Counted from the stretch's first letter, positions 1-6,210 are shown. The stretch is 8,102 bases of DNA from Caryophanales bacterium (GCA_021621525.1 JAJVUU010000075.1:1-8102); one strand, 5' to 3'. The notes: a model not told the origin generated them from the letters alone. Numbers and translations: made by a program.

Positions 1-201
1 TAAAATTGACGTTTTATCCCAAAAGACCTGACTCATGTGTCTTTTTCGTTCCTTCCTTACCGCTTTTTACCATTTGTCACGAAAGCAACTTCCTGGATAT
101 ATTTAAAAGACTTCCGTTCAATGAAGCATAATAAAACAGTCGCTTTCAAATAAAGAAGCAACGAAGTCCAACCTATATTTCCCATTCAGAAAGAAAATCA
201 A
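1..201. other. Non-coding region upstream of galU
   Basis: No convincing gene is seen here. A 7-bp A/T-rich inverted repeat (AAAAGAC at 21-27, GTCTTTT at 39-45, followed by another T) could be a weak terminator for a gene left of the window. A second possible promoter, TTGTCA (74-79) with an 18-bp spacer and TATATT (98-103), would give galU a longer 5' leader. The frame from 3 to 131 is open and ends in TAA, but its conceptual product has no recognisable features and it has no start in the window. The T/C-rich composition argues for intergenic DNA. Confidence 0.45.
135..148 (-). promoter_or_regulatory. Weak cre-like (CcpA) half-site upstream of galU
   Basis: Read on the - strand, this is TGAAAGCGACTGTT. 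It shares the TGAAAGCG half of the catabolite-responsive-element consensus TGWAARCGYTWNCW but mismatches at three positions in the other half. The stretch CGCTTTCAAA recurs at 7988-7996 within a better match. Its position about 75 bp upstream of the galU -10 would suit an activator or repressor, but the match is poor and could be chance. Confidence 0.15.
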
Positions 202-230
202 CTGAAGGGCAAAAATGAATATGCTATAAT
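202..230 (+). promoter_or_regulatory. galU promoter, extended -10 type
   Basis: A perfect TATAAT lies at 225-230 and is preceded by TGC, giving an extended -10 element. With a 17-bp spacer the -35 is CTGAAG (202-207), a poor match that the TG extension could compensate for. Transcription would start near 237, about 25 nt before the galU ATG. The same TGCTATAATT string forms the SRP RNA promoter at 4395-4404, which supports its being a real promoter type in this genome. Confidence 0.7.
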
Positions 231-261
231 TGAAGAACGTTAGAAAAGAGGTCAATGACAT

Positions 262-1140
262 ATGCAAAAAATAACCAAGGCAGTCATCCCTGCAGCAGGT
301 TTGGGAACACGTTTCCTTCCTGCTACCAAGGCTCTTCCAAAGGAAATGCTGCCGATTGTCGACATTCCAAACATCCAATATATCGTTGAGGAAGCCGTCA
401 AGGCCGGTATCAAAGATATCCTGATCATCATTTCCGGGTCCAAGGAAGCCATCGAAGATCATTTCGATGTCAATGCCGAACTCGAAATGAGGCTGAGAGC
501 CTCCGGCAAAAATGAACAGGCTGACCAGATCAGGGCCATCGCCGACATGGCAAACATCGTCTATATAAGACAAAAGGAGCCCAAAGGTCTCGGACATGCC
601 GTCTTGAGTGCAAAACCATTTGTCGGAAACGAACCTTTTGCCGTTCTTTTAGGTGACGACCTCATCACCGATGACGTCAAGCCTGCCATCGGAGAACTCA
701 TCGAAACTTATTATGAAACCAACGGAGGCACCGTCCTCGGATGCAAGAGAGTTCCCCAGGAACTGCTTCACAAATATGGTGTCGTCAAACCGACGGCAGG
801 ATATAATTCCGACAGTTTCCAGATCTGTGACATGGTCGAAAAGCCAAAAGACCCGAGCGTCGCTCCAAGCGATGTTGCCGTCTTAGGTAGATATGTCCTC
901 CCAGGAGAAATATTCTCCTATCTTGAAAACACCAAGCCGGGTGTCGGTGGAGAAATCCAATTGACCGATGCCATCAAGGCAAGCATGGCCACCAATCCAT
1001 GCTATGCCAAGATATTCACCGGTACCCGCTATGATATCGGCGATAAATTCGGCTATGTCAAAGCCATCATCGATTTTGCCCTCAAGAGAGATGACATCGG
1101 TAGCAAGGTCAAGGAATACATCAAGGAATTAGTCAAATAA
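262..1140 (+). CDS. galU: UTP--glucose-1-phosphate uridylyltransferase (GalU/GtaB)
   Basis: This cytoplasmic enzyme makes UDP-glucose and pyrophosphate from UTP and glucose-1-phosphate, feeding glycolipid, cell-wall polymer, capsule and galactose (Leloir) pathways. At 292 residues it has the usual length for bacterial GalU. The nucleotide-binding loop is at residues 10-29 (PAAGLGTRFLPATKA followed by PKEM), GLGHAV at 109-114, the LGDD metal/nucleotide motif at 130-133, VEKP at 192-195, and GGEIQLTDA at 229-237. Together these identify the bacterial UDP-glucose pyrophosphorylase family rather than RmlA or GlmU. The start is set by AAGAGG (246-251) ten bases before the ATG. trpS follows after 35 bp with no terminator between, so the two are probably co-transcribed. 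Family assignment is secure; paralogues with other sugar-nucleotide roles cannot be excluded from sequence alone. Confidence 0.96.
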   Translation: MQKITKAVIPAAGLGTRFLPATKALPKEMLPIVDIPNIQYIVEEAVKAGIKDILIIISGSKEAIEDHFDVNAELEMRLRASGKNEQADQIRAIADMANIVYIRQKEPKGLGHAVLSAKPFVGNEPFAVLLGDDLITDDVKPAIGELIETYYETNGGTVLGCKRVPQELLHKYGVVKPTAGYNSDSFQICDMVEKPKDPSVAPSDVAVLGRYVLPGEIFSYLENTKPGVGGEIQLTDAIKASMATNPCYAKIFTGTRYDIGDKFGYVKAIIDFALKRDDIGSKVKEYIKELVK

Positions 1141-1175
1141 TTTCTTACCATTCATCATCAAAGGAGACCATCTGT

Positions 1176-2330
1176 ATGGAAGAACAAGAAAAGAAAATCA
1201 TGCTGACAGGTGACAGGCCTACAGGAAGACTGCATATCGGACACTATGTCGGTTCTTTAAGAAGAAGAGTAGAACTGCAGAATGCCGGTGGTTTTGACGA
1301 CATGTTCGTCATGATTGCTGATACCCAGGCTTTGACAGACAACGCCGGGAATCCACAAAAAGTCAGAGACAATGTCATTGAAGTCGCACTCGACTATCTC
1401 TCCGCCGGTCTCGATCCAGAAAAGACAACCATCTTCGTCCAGTCGAGGATTCCTGAACTCTTCGAACTTACCTGCTATTATCTTGATTTGGTCACTCTTT
1501 CCAGGCTGGAGAGGAATCCGACCGTCAAGAACGAACTGAAGATGAGATCCTTCAGCGATGAATCGATACCAGCCGGTTTCCTCTGCTATCCCGTCTCCCA
1601 GGCTGCCGATATCACTGCCTTTGACACCACCATCGTTCCAGTCGGAGAAGACCAGGCTCCGATGATTGAACAGTGCAACGAAATCGTCCACAAGTTCAAT
1701 GCCATGTATGGAGATACACTCACTCCATGCAAAATCATGCTTCCTGAAAACGAAGCAGCAAGAAGGCTTCCGGGAACCGATGGCAAGGCCAAGATGTCCA
1801 AATCCCTTGGAAACTGCATCTACCTCAGCGATGACAGAAAGACAGTCGAGCAGAAAGTCAAAACCATGTTCACCGATCCACTCCATCTGAAGGTTGAAGA
1901 CCCAGGCCACACGGAAAACAATCCTGTCTTCATCTATCTTTCCACCTTCGCAACAGATGAGCACTTTCAGAAATTCTATCCTGAATTCAAGAATCTCGAT
2001 GAGCTTAAGGCTGCCTATGAAAAAGGTGGGCTTGGAGATGTCAGAGTCAAGAAATTCCTTGCCGATGTTCTGAATGATACCTTAGAACCAATCCGACAAA
2101 GAAGAAGAAAATACGAAGAGAATATCGCCGAAGTCTATCACATCCTTGACGAAGGCTCCAAAAAAGCCGAAGCCAAGGCTCACGAAACCATTCTTCGTGT
2201 CAGAAGGGCTCTCGGTGTCAATTATTTTGAAAACCACAAGCTGATTGAAAAGCAGCAGAAAGCATATAATAAGGCTCACAAAGAAGAAGATGCACGCCTA
2301 GCTTATATGGCAAAGCAGAAGAAAGCCTGA
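1176..2330 (+). CDS. trpS: Tryptophan--tRNA ligase (TrpRS)
   Basis: This class I aminoacyl-tRNA synthetase charges tRNA-Trp with tryptophan using ATP. The class signatures are visible: GDRPTGRLHIGH at residues 12-23 (HIGH at 20-23) and KMSKS at 206-210. The tryptophan-pocket region YPVSQAADITAF (138-149) and VGEDQ (156-160) is typical of TrpRS. AAGGAG (1161-1166) sits nine bases before the ATG. The protein has 384 residues against roughly 330 for E. coli and Bacillus TrpRS. Most of the excess is a Lys/Glu/Ala-rich tail after RALGV (344-348), residues 349-384, with helical character; the N-terminus is about ten residues longer than usual. The gene is second in a likely galU-trpS unit and ends at a strong terminator. 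No T-box or trp leader is visible upstream, so tryptophan-specific control is not evident. The tail could be a tRNA-binding extension, which is inference. Confidence 0.95.
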   Translation: MEEQEKKIMLTGDRPTGRLHIGHYVGSLRRRVELQNAGGFDDMFVMIADTQALTDNAGNPQKVRDNVIEVALDYLSAGLDPEKTTIFVQSRIPELFELTCYYLDLVTLSRLERNPTVKNELKMRSFSDESIPAGFLCYPVSQAADITAFDTTIVPVGEDQAPMIEQCNEIVHKFNAMYGDTLTPCKIMLPENEAARRLPGTDGKAKMSKSLGNCIYLSDDRKTVEQKVKTMFTDPLHLKVEDPGHTENNPVFIYLSTFATDEHFQKFYPEFKNLDELKAAYEKGGLGDVRVKKFLADVLNDTLEPIRQRRRKYEENIAEVYHILDEGSKKAEAKAHETILRVRRALGVNYFENHKLIEKQQKAYNKAHKEEDARLAYMAKQKKA

Positions 2331-2344
2331 GATAACGACAACAT

Positions 2345-2371
2345 GGCTGCTCCAAACGGAGCAGCCTTTTT
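2345..2371 (+). terminator. Intrinsic terminator of galU-trpS
   Basis: A perfect 9-bp GC-rich stem, GGCTGCTCC (2345-2353) with GGAGCAGCC (2358-2366), closes a four-base AAAC loop and is followed by T5 (2367-2371). It lies 14 bases after the trpS stop codon and should end the galU-trpS transcript. Confidence 0.93.
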
Positions 2372-2409
2372 CATGCTGACTTTCCATGACAAAAAAAATG
2401 AATTTCTTC

Positions 2410-2438
2410 TTTCTTTTTCAAGGGCCTGAACGTATAAT
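2410..2438 (+). promoter_or_regulatory. Probable promoter of the uraA leader
   Basis: A perfect TATAAT is at 2433-2438. The matching -35 position at 17 bp is TTTCTT (2410-2415), which is weak, and there is no TG extension. Transcription would start near 2445, leaving only about 12 nt before the leader ORF at 2458. A separate promoter is needed because trpS ends in a strong terminator. The weak -35 keeps the confidence moderate. Confidence 0.55.
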
Positions 2439-2457
2439 ACTCCTCAGGGTTTTCAAC

Positions 2458-2562
2458 ATGAACGATACAAGAATGTGCCTTGCCTATCGAATGATGACAC
2501 GCCATATCAAAGGCATACCCTCTTTTGCCACCCCTGGCAAAAGTATCCCCATCGTTTTTTAG
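2458..2562 (+). CDS. Putative 34-residue leader peptide of uraA
   Basis: An ATG-started frame of 34 codons begins MNDTRMCLAYRMM and ends in the codons GTT TTT TAG. The stop codon (2560-2562) overlaps the first two bases of the terminator stem at 2561, and the last codons are a T6 tract. A ribosome at the end of this frame would cover the 5' arm of the terminator and favour transcription into uraA. The only ribosome-binding candidate is AGGG (2446-2449), eight bases before the ATG and close to the predicted transcript 5' end. That AGGG can also be sequestered by ACCCT at 2517-2521. The peptide shows no run of one amino acid, no signal peptide and no known motif, so any role would lie in the act of translation. 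An open frame of this length can arise by chance, so coding status is unproven; the stop placement is the main argument. Confidence 0.4.
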   Translation: MNDTRMCLAYRMMTRHIKGIPSFATPGKSIPIVF

Positions 2563-2590
2563 AGGCTACCTGGATTAGCCTCTTTTTTTT
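2561..2590 (+). terminator. Attenuator terminator before uraA
   Basis: A perfect 8-bp stem, AGAGGCTA (2561-2568) with TAGCCTCT (2576-2583), has a seven-base loop CCTGGAT and is followed by T7 (2584-2590). It lies downstream of the leader promoter and 39 bases before the uraA ATG, so it is an attenuator rather than the end of an upstream operon; trpS already has its own terminator about 200 bp earlier. Confidence 0.88.
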
Positions 2591-2629
2591 GAGCTTTCAG
2601 CCCACAAAAACAAATAGAAAGGAGAAAGT

Positions 2630-4219
2630 ATGACGTCTACTCATGCGAATGGTATGATTCTCGAAGTCGATGAATCACCAAAGAAGATTTCTAGCTGGAT
2701 TGTCCTTGCGATTCAGCACGTACTGGCAATGTTCGTTGCCTGTATCACGGTTCCGTTGATCGTTTTCAACGGTTACATCGATGTCAATGGTGCAAGCCTT
2801 GCCCAGACCATGATTGCACCGACCATCGTCTCTGCCGGTATCGGCACCATCATCTACATCATTCTTACGAAGATGAGGTCTCCGATGTTCCTTGCTTCCG
2901 CCTTTGCCTATATCTCTCCGATTTCTGCAGCCGTCGCTCTCGGAAGCCAAGAAGTTTATACCGAAGCCGGAGAGCTTGTCGGCCACACAGCCAATGTCTG
3001 GGCTCTTCCTATCGGCATGGCCTTCGTCGGTATCATCTACATCGTCGTTGCCCTTGTCATCAAGTTTGCCGGAGTCAACTGGCTCAACAAGCTTCTTCCT
3101 ACCATCGTCGTTGGTCCAGTCATCATGGTTATCGGCTTAGGTTTGTCTACTTCTGCCATTTCCAACCTCACAGCTGCAAGCGGAAACGGAAGCGGATATA
3201 ACCTCATCGCCCTTCTTTGCGGCTTGGTTGCCATGGTCGTCACAGCCATCTGTGCCCACTATGGAAAAAAGACCCTTGCCCTCATCCCATTTGTCGTCGG
3301 CATGGGTGCCGGTTATATCGCTGCCGTATTGTTCACTTTGATTGGATACTATGGATGCAAATCCGACTACTGCCACATCATTGACTTCAGCCCTCTCATC
3401 AACCTCTTCACCACCGTCAACGAAGATGGAACACGTGTTGCCAATGTCACCATCCAGTCCTTCCTCGATCTTCCAAGCTTCCTCTTCCTTCCGAAGAACT
3501 GGGATTATGCCGGTGCCAAACTCTTTGTCAAGAATGCCGCCGATACTCTCGTTCCTCTTACTTCCAACAGCTTCCAGCCTTCCCAGCTTGGAACCATCGC
3601 CCTTCTCTTCATCCCTGTCTCCTTCGTCACCATCTGCGAACATATCGGTGATCACAAAAACATGTCCGGACTCCTTCAAAGAGACCTTCTCAAAGAACCT
3701 GGTCTTACCAGAACCTTGATGGGTGATGGTATCGCCACAGCCGCTTCCGGTATCTTATGCGGTGCTGCCAACACGACATACGGTGAGAACGTCGCCGTCG
3801 TCGGTGTCACCAAAATCGCTTCCGTCAAAGTCATTCTTCTTGCCTGTATCTTCTCCATCTTCTTGGGCTTCCTTGCTCCGCTTATGGGTCTTACCCAGAC
3901 CATTCCGACCTGCGTCACCGGTGGTGTCTCCCTCCTCTTATATGGATTCATCGCTGCTTCCGGTGTCAAGATGATGATCAACGAACACATCGACATGGGC
4001 AAGACCAAAAATATCTTCGTCACTTCCACCATCCTTGTTGCCGGTATCGGTGGACTTGCCTTCAAGTTCGGCAATCCTGACAACCCTTATATCACCATCA
4101 CTGCCACTGCCGTCAGCATGATCTTAGGTATCATCATGAACCTCATATTGAAGGATAAGGCAGTCGATCCAAACGAACCTCAGGTCGAAGACATGGGGAA
4201 CCTGTCTGATAAGAAATAA
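2630..4219 (+). CDS. uraA: Uracil permease, NCS2 (nucleobase:cation symporter 2) family
   Basis: This integral membrane transporter is likely to import uracil by proton symport. It carries the two uracil-contact motifs of the UraA/PyrP group: CEHIGDH at residues 336-342 (Glu337 corresponds to E. coli Glu241) and NTTYGEN at 381-387 (Glu386 corresponds to Glu290), followed by GGVSLLLYG at 431-439. The N-terminal QHVLAMFVA (29-37) is also typical. AAAGGAG (2618-2624) sets the start five bases upstream. At 529 residues it is about 100 longer than E. coli UraA (429). The extra length lies mainly in two polar segments between helices, around 104-124 and 243-318, plus an acidic tail (509-529). The gene stands alone behind an attenuating leader and is closed by a hairpin terminator. 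The pocket motifs favour uracil over xanthine or uric acid, but substrate is inferred. Confidence 0.9.
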   Translation: MTSTHANGMILEVDESPKKISSWIVLAIQHVLAMFVACITVPLIVFNGYIDVNGASLAQTMIAPTIVSAGIGTIIYIILTKMRSPMFLASAFAYISPISAAVALGSQEVYTEAGELVGHTANVWALPIGMAFVGIIYIVVALVIKFAGVNWLNKLLPTIVVGPVIMVIGLGLSTSAISNLTAASGNGSGYNLIALLCGLVAMVVTAICAHYGKKTLALIPFVVGMGAGYIAAVLFTLIGYYGCKSDYCHIIDFSPLINLFTTVNEDGTRVANVTIQSFLDLPSFLFLPKNWDYAGAKLFVKNAADTLVPLTSNSFQPSQLGTIALLFIPVSFVTICEHIGDHKNMSGLLQRDLLKEPGLTRTLMGDGIATAASGILCGAANTTYGENVAVVGVTKIASVKVILLACIFSIFLGFLAPLMGLTQTIPTCVTGGVSLLLYGFIAASGVKMMINEHIDMGKTKNIFVTSTILVAGIGGLAFKFGNPDNPYITITATAVSMILGIIMNLILKDKAVDPNEPQVEDMGNLSDKK

Positions 4220-4249
4220 AACATTTTCCTATCCTTCTACATACGTTTT

Positions 4250-4292
4250 GCTGAAGCTTCTGTTCTATATAGGATAGAAGCTTCAGCATTTT
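4250..4292 (+). terminator. Terminator of uraA
   Basis: A perfect 12-bp stem, GCTGAAGCTTCT (4250-4261) with AGAAGCTTCAGC (4276-4287), extends inward by five more pairs, including two G-U wobbles, to a four-base loop. It is followed by ATTTT (4288-4292). It lies 30 bases after the uraA stop and separates uraA from the SRP RNA promoter. The T-tract is short, so termination may be less complete than at the trpS site. Confidence 0.85.
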
Positions 4293-4374
4293 CTTCCTTC
4301 CATGTTTCTTTCGACAAAGGATTCCTTTGTCCTTTAAAAACAAATTTTATGTCTTATTTTTTCCTTTCTATTCG

Positions 4375-4403
4375 TTTACTTACCATGTCAACTTTGCTAT
4401 AAT
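4375..4403 (+). promoter_or_regulatory. SRP RNA promoter
   Basis: TTTACT (4375-4380), a 17-bp spacer and a perfect TATAAT (4398-4403) preceded by TGC (extended -10) make this the best promoter in the window. Transcription would begin near 4409-4411, exactly at the 5' edge of the SRP RNA closing stem. Confidence 0.85.
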
Positions 4404-4409
4404 TTACTC

Positions 4410-4494
4410 ACCATCGCGACAGTTCTCTTCGAACCTGGTCAGGACCGGAAGGTAGCAGCCATAAGAGTGAGTTTCTGTGTGCGGTGGCTTTTTT
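4410..4494 (+). ncRNA. ffs: Signal recognition particle RNA, small bacterial (4.5S-like) type
   Basis: This is the RNA of the signal recognition particle, which binds Ffh to target nascent membrane and secreted proteins. The conserved domain IV is clear: GGTCAGG (4437-4443), ACC (4444-4446), GGAA tetraloop (4447-4450), GGT (4451-4453) and AGCAGCC (4454-4460). Relative to E. coli 4.5S RNA, the UCC/GGA stem is ACC/GGU here, a compensatory change supporting the fold. The outer stem pairs CCATCGC (4411-4417) with GCGGTGG (4481-4487), and ACAG (4419-4422) with CTGT (4475-4478). The T6 tract (4489-4494) directly after the stem makes the RNA its own intrinsic terminator. There is no Alu domain, so this is the short form of about 85 nt. 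Exact ends are inferred from the promoter and T-tract. Confidence 0.93.
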
Positions 4495-4932
4495 ATGAAT
4501 CGTCAGGACCTGACAGAATATTTGGATATTCTCTATTTTTCAGCGAAAGAAGCCTATGACAAAGGAGAAATACCAGTCTCATCCCTCCTTGTCTTTCCAG
4601 ATGGGACTTTCATTGCAGAGAGAAACCATGTCGAAGAGAGAAATGATCCTTTCTGCCATGCAGAATATAACGTCATCCTAAAAGGGCTTGAAAAGACCAA
4701 AGGAAGATACCTGAAAGATTGTACGCTTCTTGTCAGCCTTGAGCCATGCCTCTTCTGCATGGGGGCTCTTCTGAAAGCAGGAATCGAAGAACTCTATTAT
4801 GTATTGGATGATGAAAAGAAAGGCAGCCTCTCCCATTATCACGCCTTTGTCGACGATACCTTGCACGTCCATCGAGTAGAAGATTCACGTTTTCTTCCTT
4901 TGATGAACGCTTTTTTCAAAAAACTGCGGTGA
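4495..4932 (+). CDS. tadA: tRNA-specific adenosine deaminase (TadA-like)
   Basis: TadA converts adenosine 34 of tRNA-Arg(ACG) to inosine so that one tRNA reads CGU, CGC and CGA. The zinc-deaminase signatures are HAE at residues 55-57 (Glu57 catalytic) and EPCLFC at 83-88 (Cys85 and Cys88 as ligands), after EIPVSS (25-30) where TadA usually has PVGA. The 145-residue length fits the family. The ATG is chosen because the alternative GTG at 4477 lies inside the SRP RNA stem and would add an unlikely MCGGFF. The ATG follows the SRP RNA T-tract with no spacer and lacks a normal Shine-Dalgarno; GGTGG (4483-4487) is the only candidate and is paired in the folded RNA. Proximity of tadA to the SRP RNA gene is common in Bacillota and supports the call. 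Its sequence is rather divergent, so another CDA-fold deaminase is a minor alternative. Confidence 0.82.
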   Translation: MNRQDLTEYLDILYFSAKEAYDKGEIPVSSLLVFPDGTFIAERNHVEERNDPFCHAEYNVILKGLEKTKGRYLKDCTLLVSLEPCLFCMGALLKAGIEELYYVLDDEKKGSLSHYHAFVDDTLHVHRVEDSRFLPLMNAFFKKLR

Positions 4933-4946
4933 ATCTCAATGATTTA

Positions 4947-4955
4947 TGATAGAAT
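4947..4955 (+). promoter_or_regulatory. Possible prfA promoter (extended -10)
   Basis: TAGAAT (4950-4955) matches TATAAT at five of six positions and is preceded by TGA, an extended -10. No good -35 is seen. It lies just after the tadA stop, and no clear terminator separates tadA from prfA, so prfA may also be reached by read-through. Confidence 0.4.
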
Positions 4956-5069
4956 ACCAACCGACATGAATCGATTTTTTAAATTGTATCTTTTCCAGCG
5001 TTTTCAATAGCGGTCTTGTTCGACGGCAGTATTTTAATATGAACAAAAATCAAACAAGGAGAACAAACA

Positions 5070-6179
5070 ATGGCTATTGATTATATGATTGAAAGACTCA
5101 AGGCGATGAAAAAACGTCTTACCGATATCGACAACATCCTTTCCAATGGAAGTGCCGATATCCAGACGATGACAAAGCTTAACAAGGAACGTGCCACTTT
5201 GGACGAGCCTGTCAGAATGTATGATGAACTGCTCGAAATGGAAAGCAATAAAGAAGATGCTTCTGCCATGATGGATGATGCAGATTCGGAAATCCAGGCT
5301 CTCGGAAAAGAAGAGTTCAACGCTTTGACGGATGACATCGCAAAAAAGAGAGAAGAACTCAAGCTCGCTTTGCTTCCCAAAGACGAGAACGATGACAAGA
5401 ACATCATCATGGAAATCCGTGGTGCCGCAGGAGGAGACGAAGCCAACATCTTTGCCGGAGATCTCTTCCGTATGTATTCCCATTATTGCGACAAGAACGG
5501 CTGGAAGATCAAGGTTTTGGATTCTCAGCCTACGCCATTAGGTGGATATTCACTGATTTCCTTCAAAATCAAAGGAAAAATGGTATATTCCAAACTGAAA
5601 TTCGAATCCGGTGCCCATAGGGTCCAAAGAGTCCCTGTCACCGAAGCAAACGGAAGGATCCAGACTTCCACGGCAACCGTCCTGGTCATGCCGGAAATCG
5701 AGCATGTTGATGTCGTCATCAATCCAAAAGACCTTCAGATCGACACCTATCATTCCTCCGGAGCCGGTGGGCAGAACGTCAACAAGACAGAATCTGCCGT
5801 CCGTATCACCCATATTCCTTCCGGCATCGTCGTTTCCTGCCAAGTCGAAAGAGATCAGCTTGCCAATAAGGAAAGCTGCATGGAAATGCTGAAAGCAAAG
5901 CTTCAGGCTCTCCATGACGAAGAGATTGCCAAAAAGGTCGGTGGAGAAAGAAGACTCAAAGTCGGAACCGGTGAAAGAAACGAAAGAATCCGCACCTACA
6001 ACTACCCACAGAACCGTGTCACCGACCATCGTATCGGATGGACGACACTCAATCTTCCGAAGATCATGGACGGAGATCTTGACGAGCTCGTCTCTGCCTT
6101 GAACGAGGCCAATCAGAAGGACCTTCTCGAAGAACAGACCAAGGAACTTCAGGCTCAGTTTGCATCAAACGCTGAATAA
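5070..6179 (+). CDS. prfA: Peptide chain release factor 1 (RF1)
   Basis: RF1 recognises UAA and UAG in the ribosomal A site and triggers peptidyl-tRNA hydrolysis. The anticodon-like tripeptide region reads RVPVTEANGRIQTS, with Pro189-Val190-Thr191 as the PxT motif of RF1; RF2 would have SPF. The catalytic GGQ is at 233-235 within SSGAGGQNVNKTES, and Gln235 is the residue methylated by PrmC. The coiled N-terminal domain (about 1-100) and the GGDEA segment (121-125) are normal. The length of 369 is close to the typical 360. AAGGAG (5056-5061) sits eight bases before the ATG. prmC follows after a hairpin, the standard prfA-prmC pairing. The gene ends in TAA, which both release factors read. Identity is secure. 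Confidence 0.97.
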   Translation: MAIDYMIERLKAMKKRLTDIDNILSNGSADIQTMTKLNKERATLDEPVRMYDELLEMESNKEDASAMMDDADSEIQALGKEEFNALTDDIAKKREELKLALLPKDENDDKNIIMEIRGAAGGDEANIFAGDLFRMYSHYCDKNGWKIKVLDSQPTPLGGYSLISFKIKGKMVYSKLKFESGAHRVQRVPVTEANGRIQTSTATVLVMPEIEHVDVVINPKDLQIDTYHSSGAGGQNVNKTESAVRITHIPSGIVVSCQVERDQLANKESCMEMLKAKLQALHDEEIAKKVGGERRLKVGTGERNERIRTYNYPQNRVTDHRIGWTTLNLPKIMDGDLDELVSALNEANQKDLLEEQTKELQAQFASNAE

Positions 6180-6184
6180 TCCAT

Positions 6185-6210
6185 AGGCAACAGCATTGCT
6201 GTTGCCTTTT
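6185..6210 (+). terminator. Terminator-like hairpin between prfA and prmC
   Basis: A perfect 10-bp stem, AGGCAACAGC (6185-6194) with GCTGTTGCCT (6198-6207), has a three-base loop ATT, and T4 runs 6207-6210. It starts five bases after the prfA stop and ends six bases before the prmC ATG. The short T-tract suggests partial termination, which would set the prfA to prmC ratio. As no other promoter is evident for prmC, some read-through must occur. Confidence 0.75.

Larger units (their letters stand above)
2445..2590 (+). promoter_or_regulatory. uraA transcription-attenuation leader
   Basis: This 5' leader precedes uraA and ends in a terminator only 40 bp before the gene, so expression must depend on escaping termination. 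Visible pairings, in order: AGGGT (2446-2450) with ACCCT (2517-2521), enclosing the first half; CGATACAAG (2463-2471) with CTTG (2479-2482) and TATCG (2485-2489) across a CC bulge; CTTTTGCC (2522-2529) with GGCAAAAG (2536-2543), a perfect 8-bp hairpin; then T6 (2555-2560) and the terminator. CCTCT (2519-2523) could instead pair with AGAGG (2561-2565), the foot of the terminator, forming an antiterminator that competes with the first pairing. A 34-codon ORF spans most of the leader. No PyrR-type binding loop and no purine riboswitch core were found. The regulatory role is inferred from architecture; the signal is unknown, with pyrimidine nucleotide the natural guess. Confidence 0.65.

Noticed and set aside
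118..597. 159-codon - strand frame opposite galU
   Set aside because: It is a shadow of galU codons; galU on the + strand has all its family motifs and a proper ribosome site.
1257..1964. 235-codon - strand frame opposite trpS
   Set aside because: Antisense shadow of a clear TrpRS gene. No promoter, ribosome site or family resemblance.
2431..2500. Purine riboswitch suggested by TATAAT after CG near a nucleobase permease gene
   Set aside because: The conserved core segments expected after P1 (ATATGG-type loop and GTTTCTACC-type junction) and a matching P2 stem are absent. TATAAT is better read as a promoter -10.
2445..2590. PyrR-binding attenuator
   Set aside because: I looked for the conserved TCCAGAGAGGCT-type loop and found only AGAGGCTA, which is the 5' arm of the terminator itself, without the preceding TCC or the bulged hairpin context.
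4143..4343. 66-codon - strand frame across the uraA end and its terminator
   Set aside because: It crosses the uraA terminator hairpin, has no ribosome site, and its product looks like random basic sequence.
4477..4494. GTG start of tadA inside the SRP RNA
   Set aside because: It lies in the SRP RNA 3' arm, adds MCGGFF with no family similarity, and has no clear ribosome site. The ATG at 4495 fits the TadA N-terminus.
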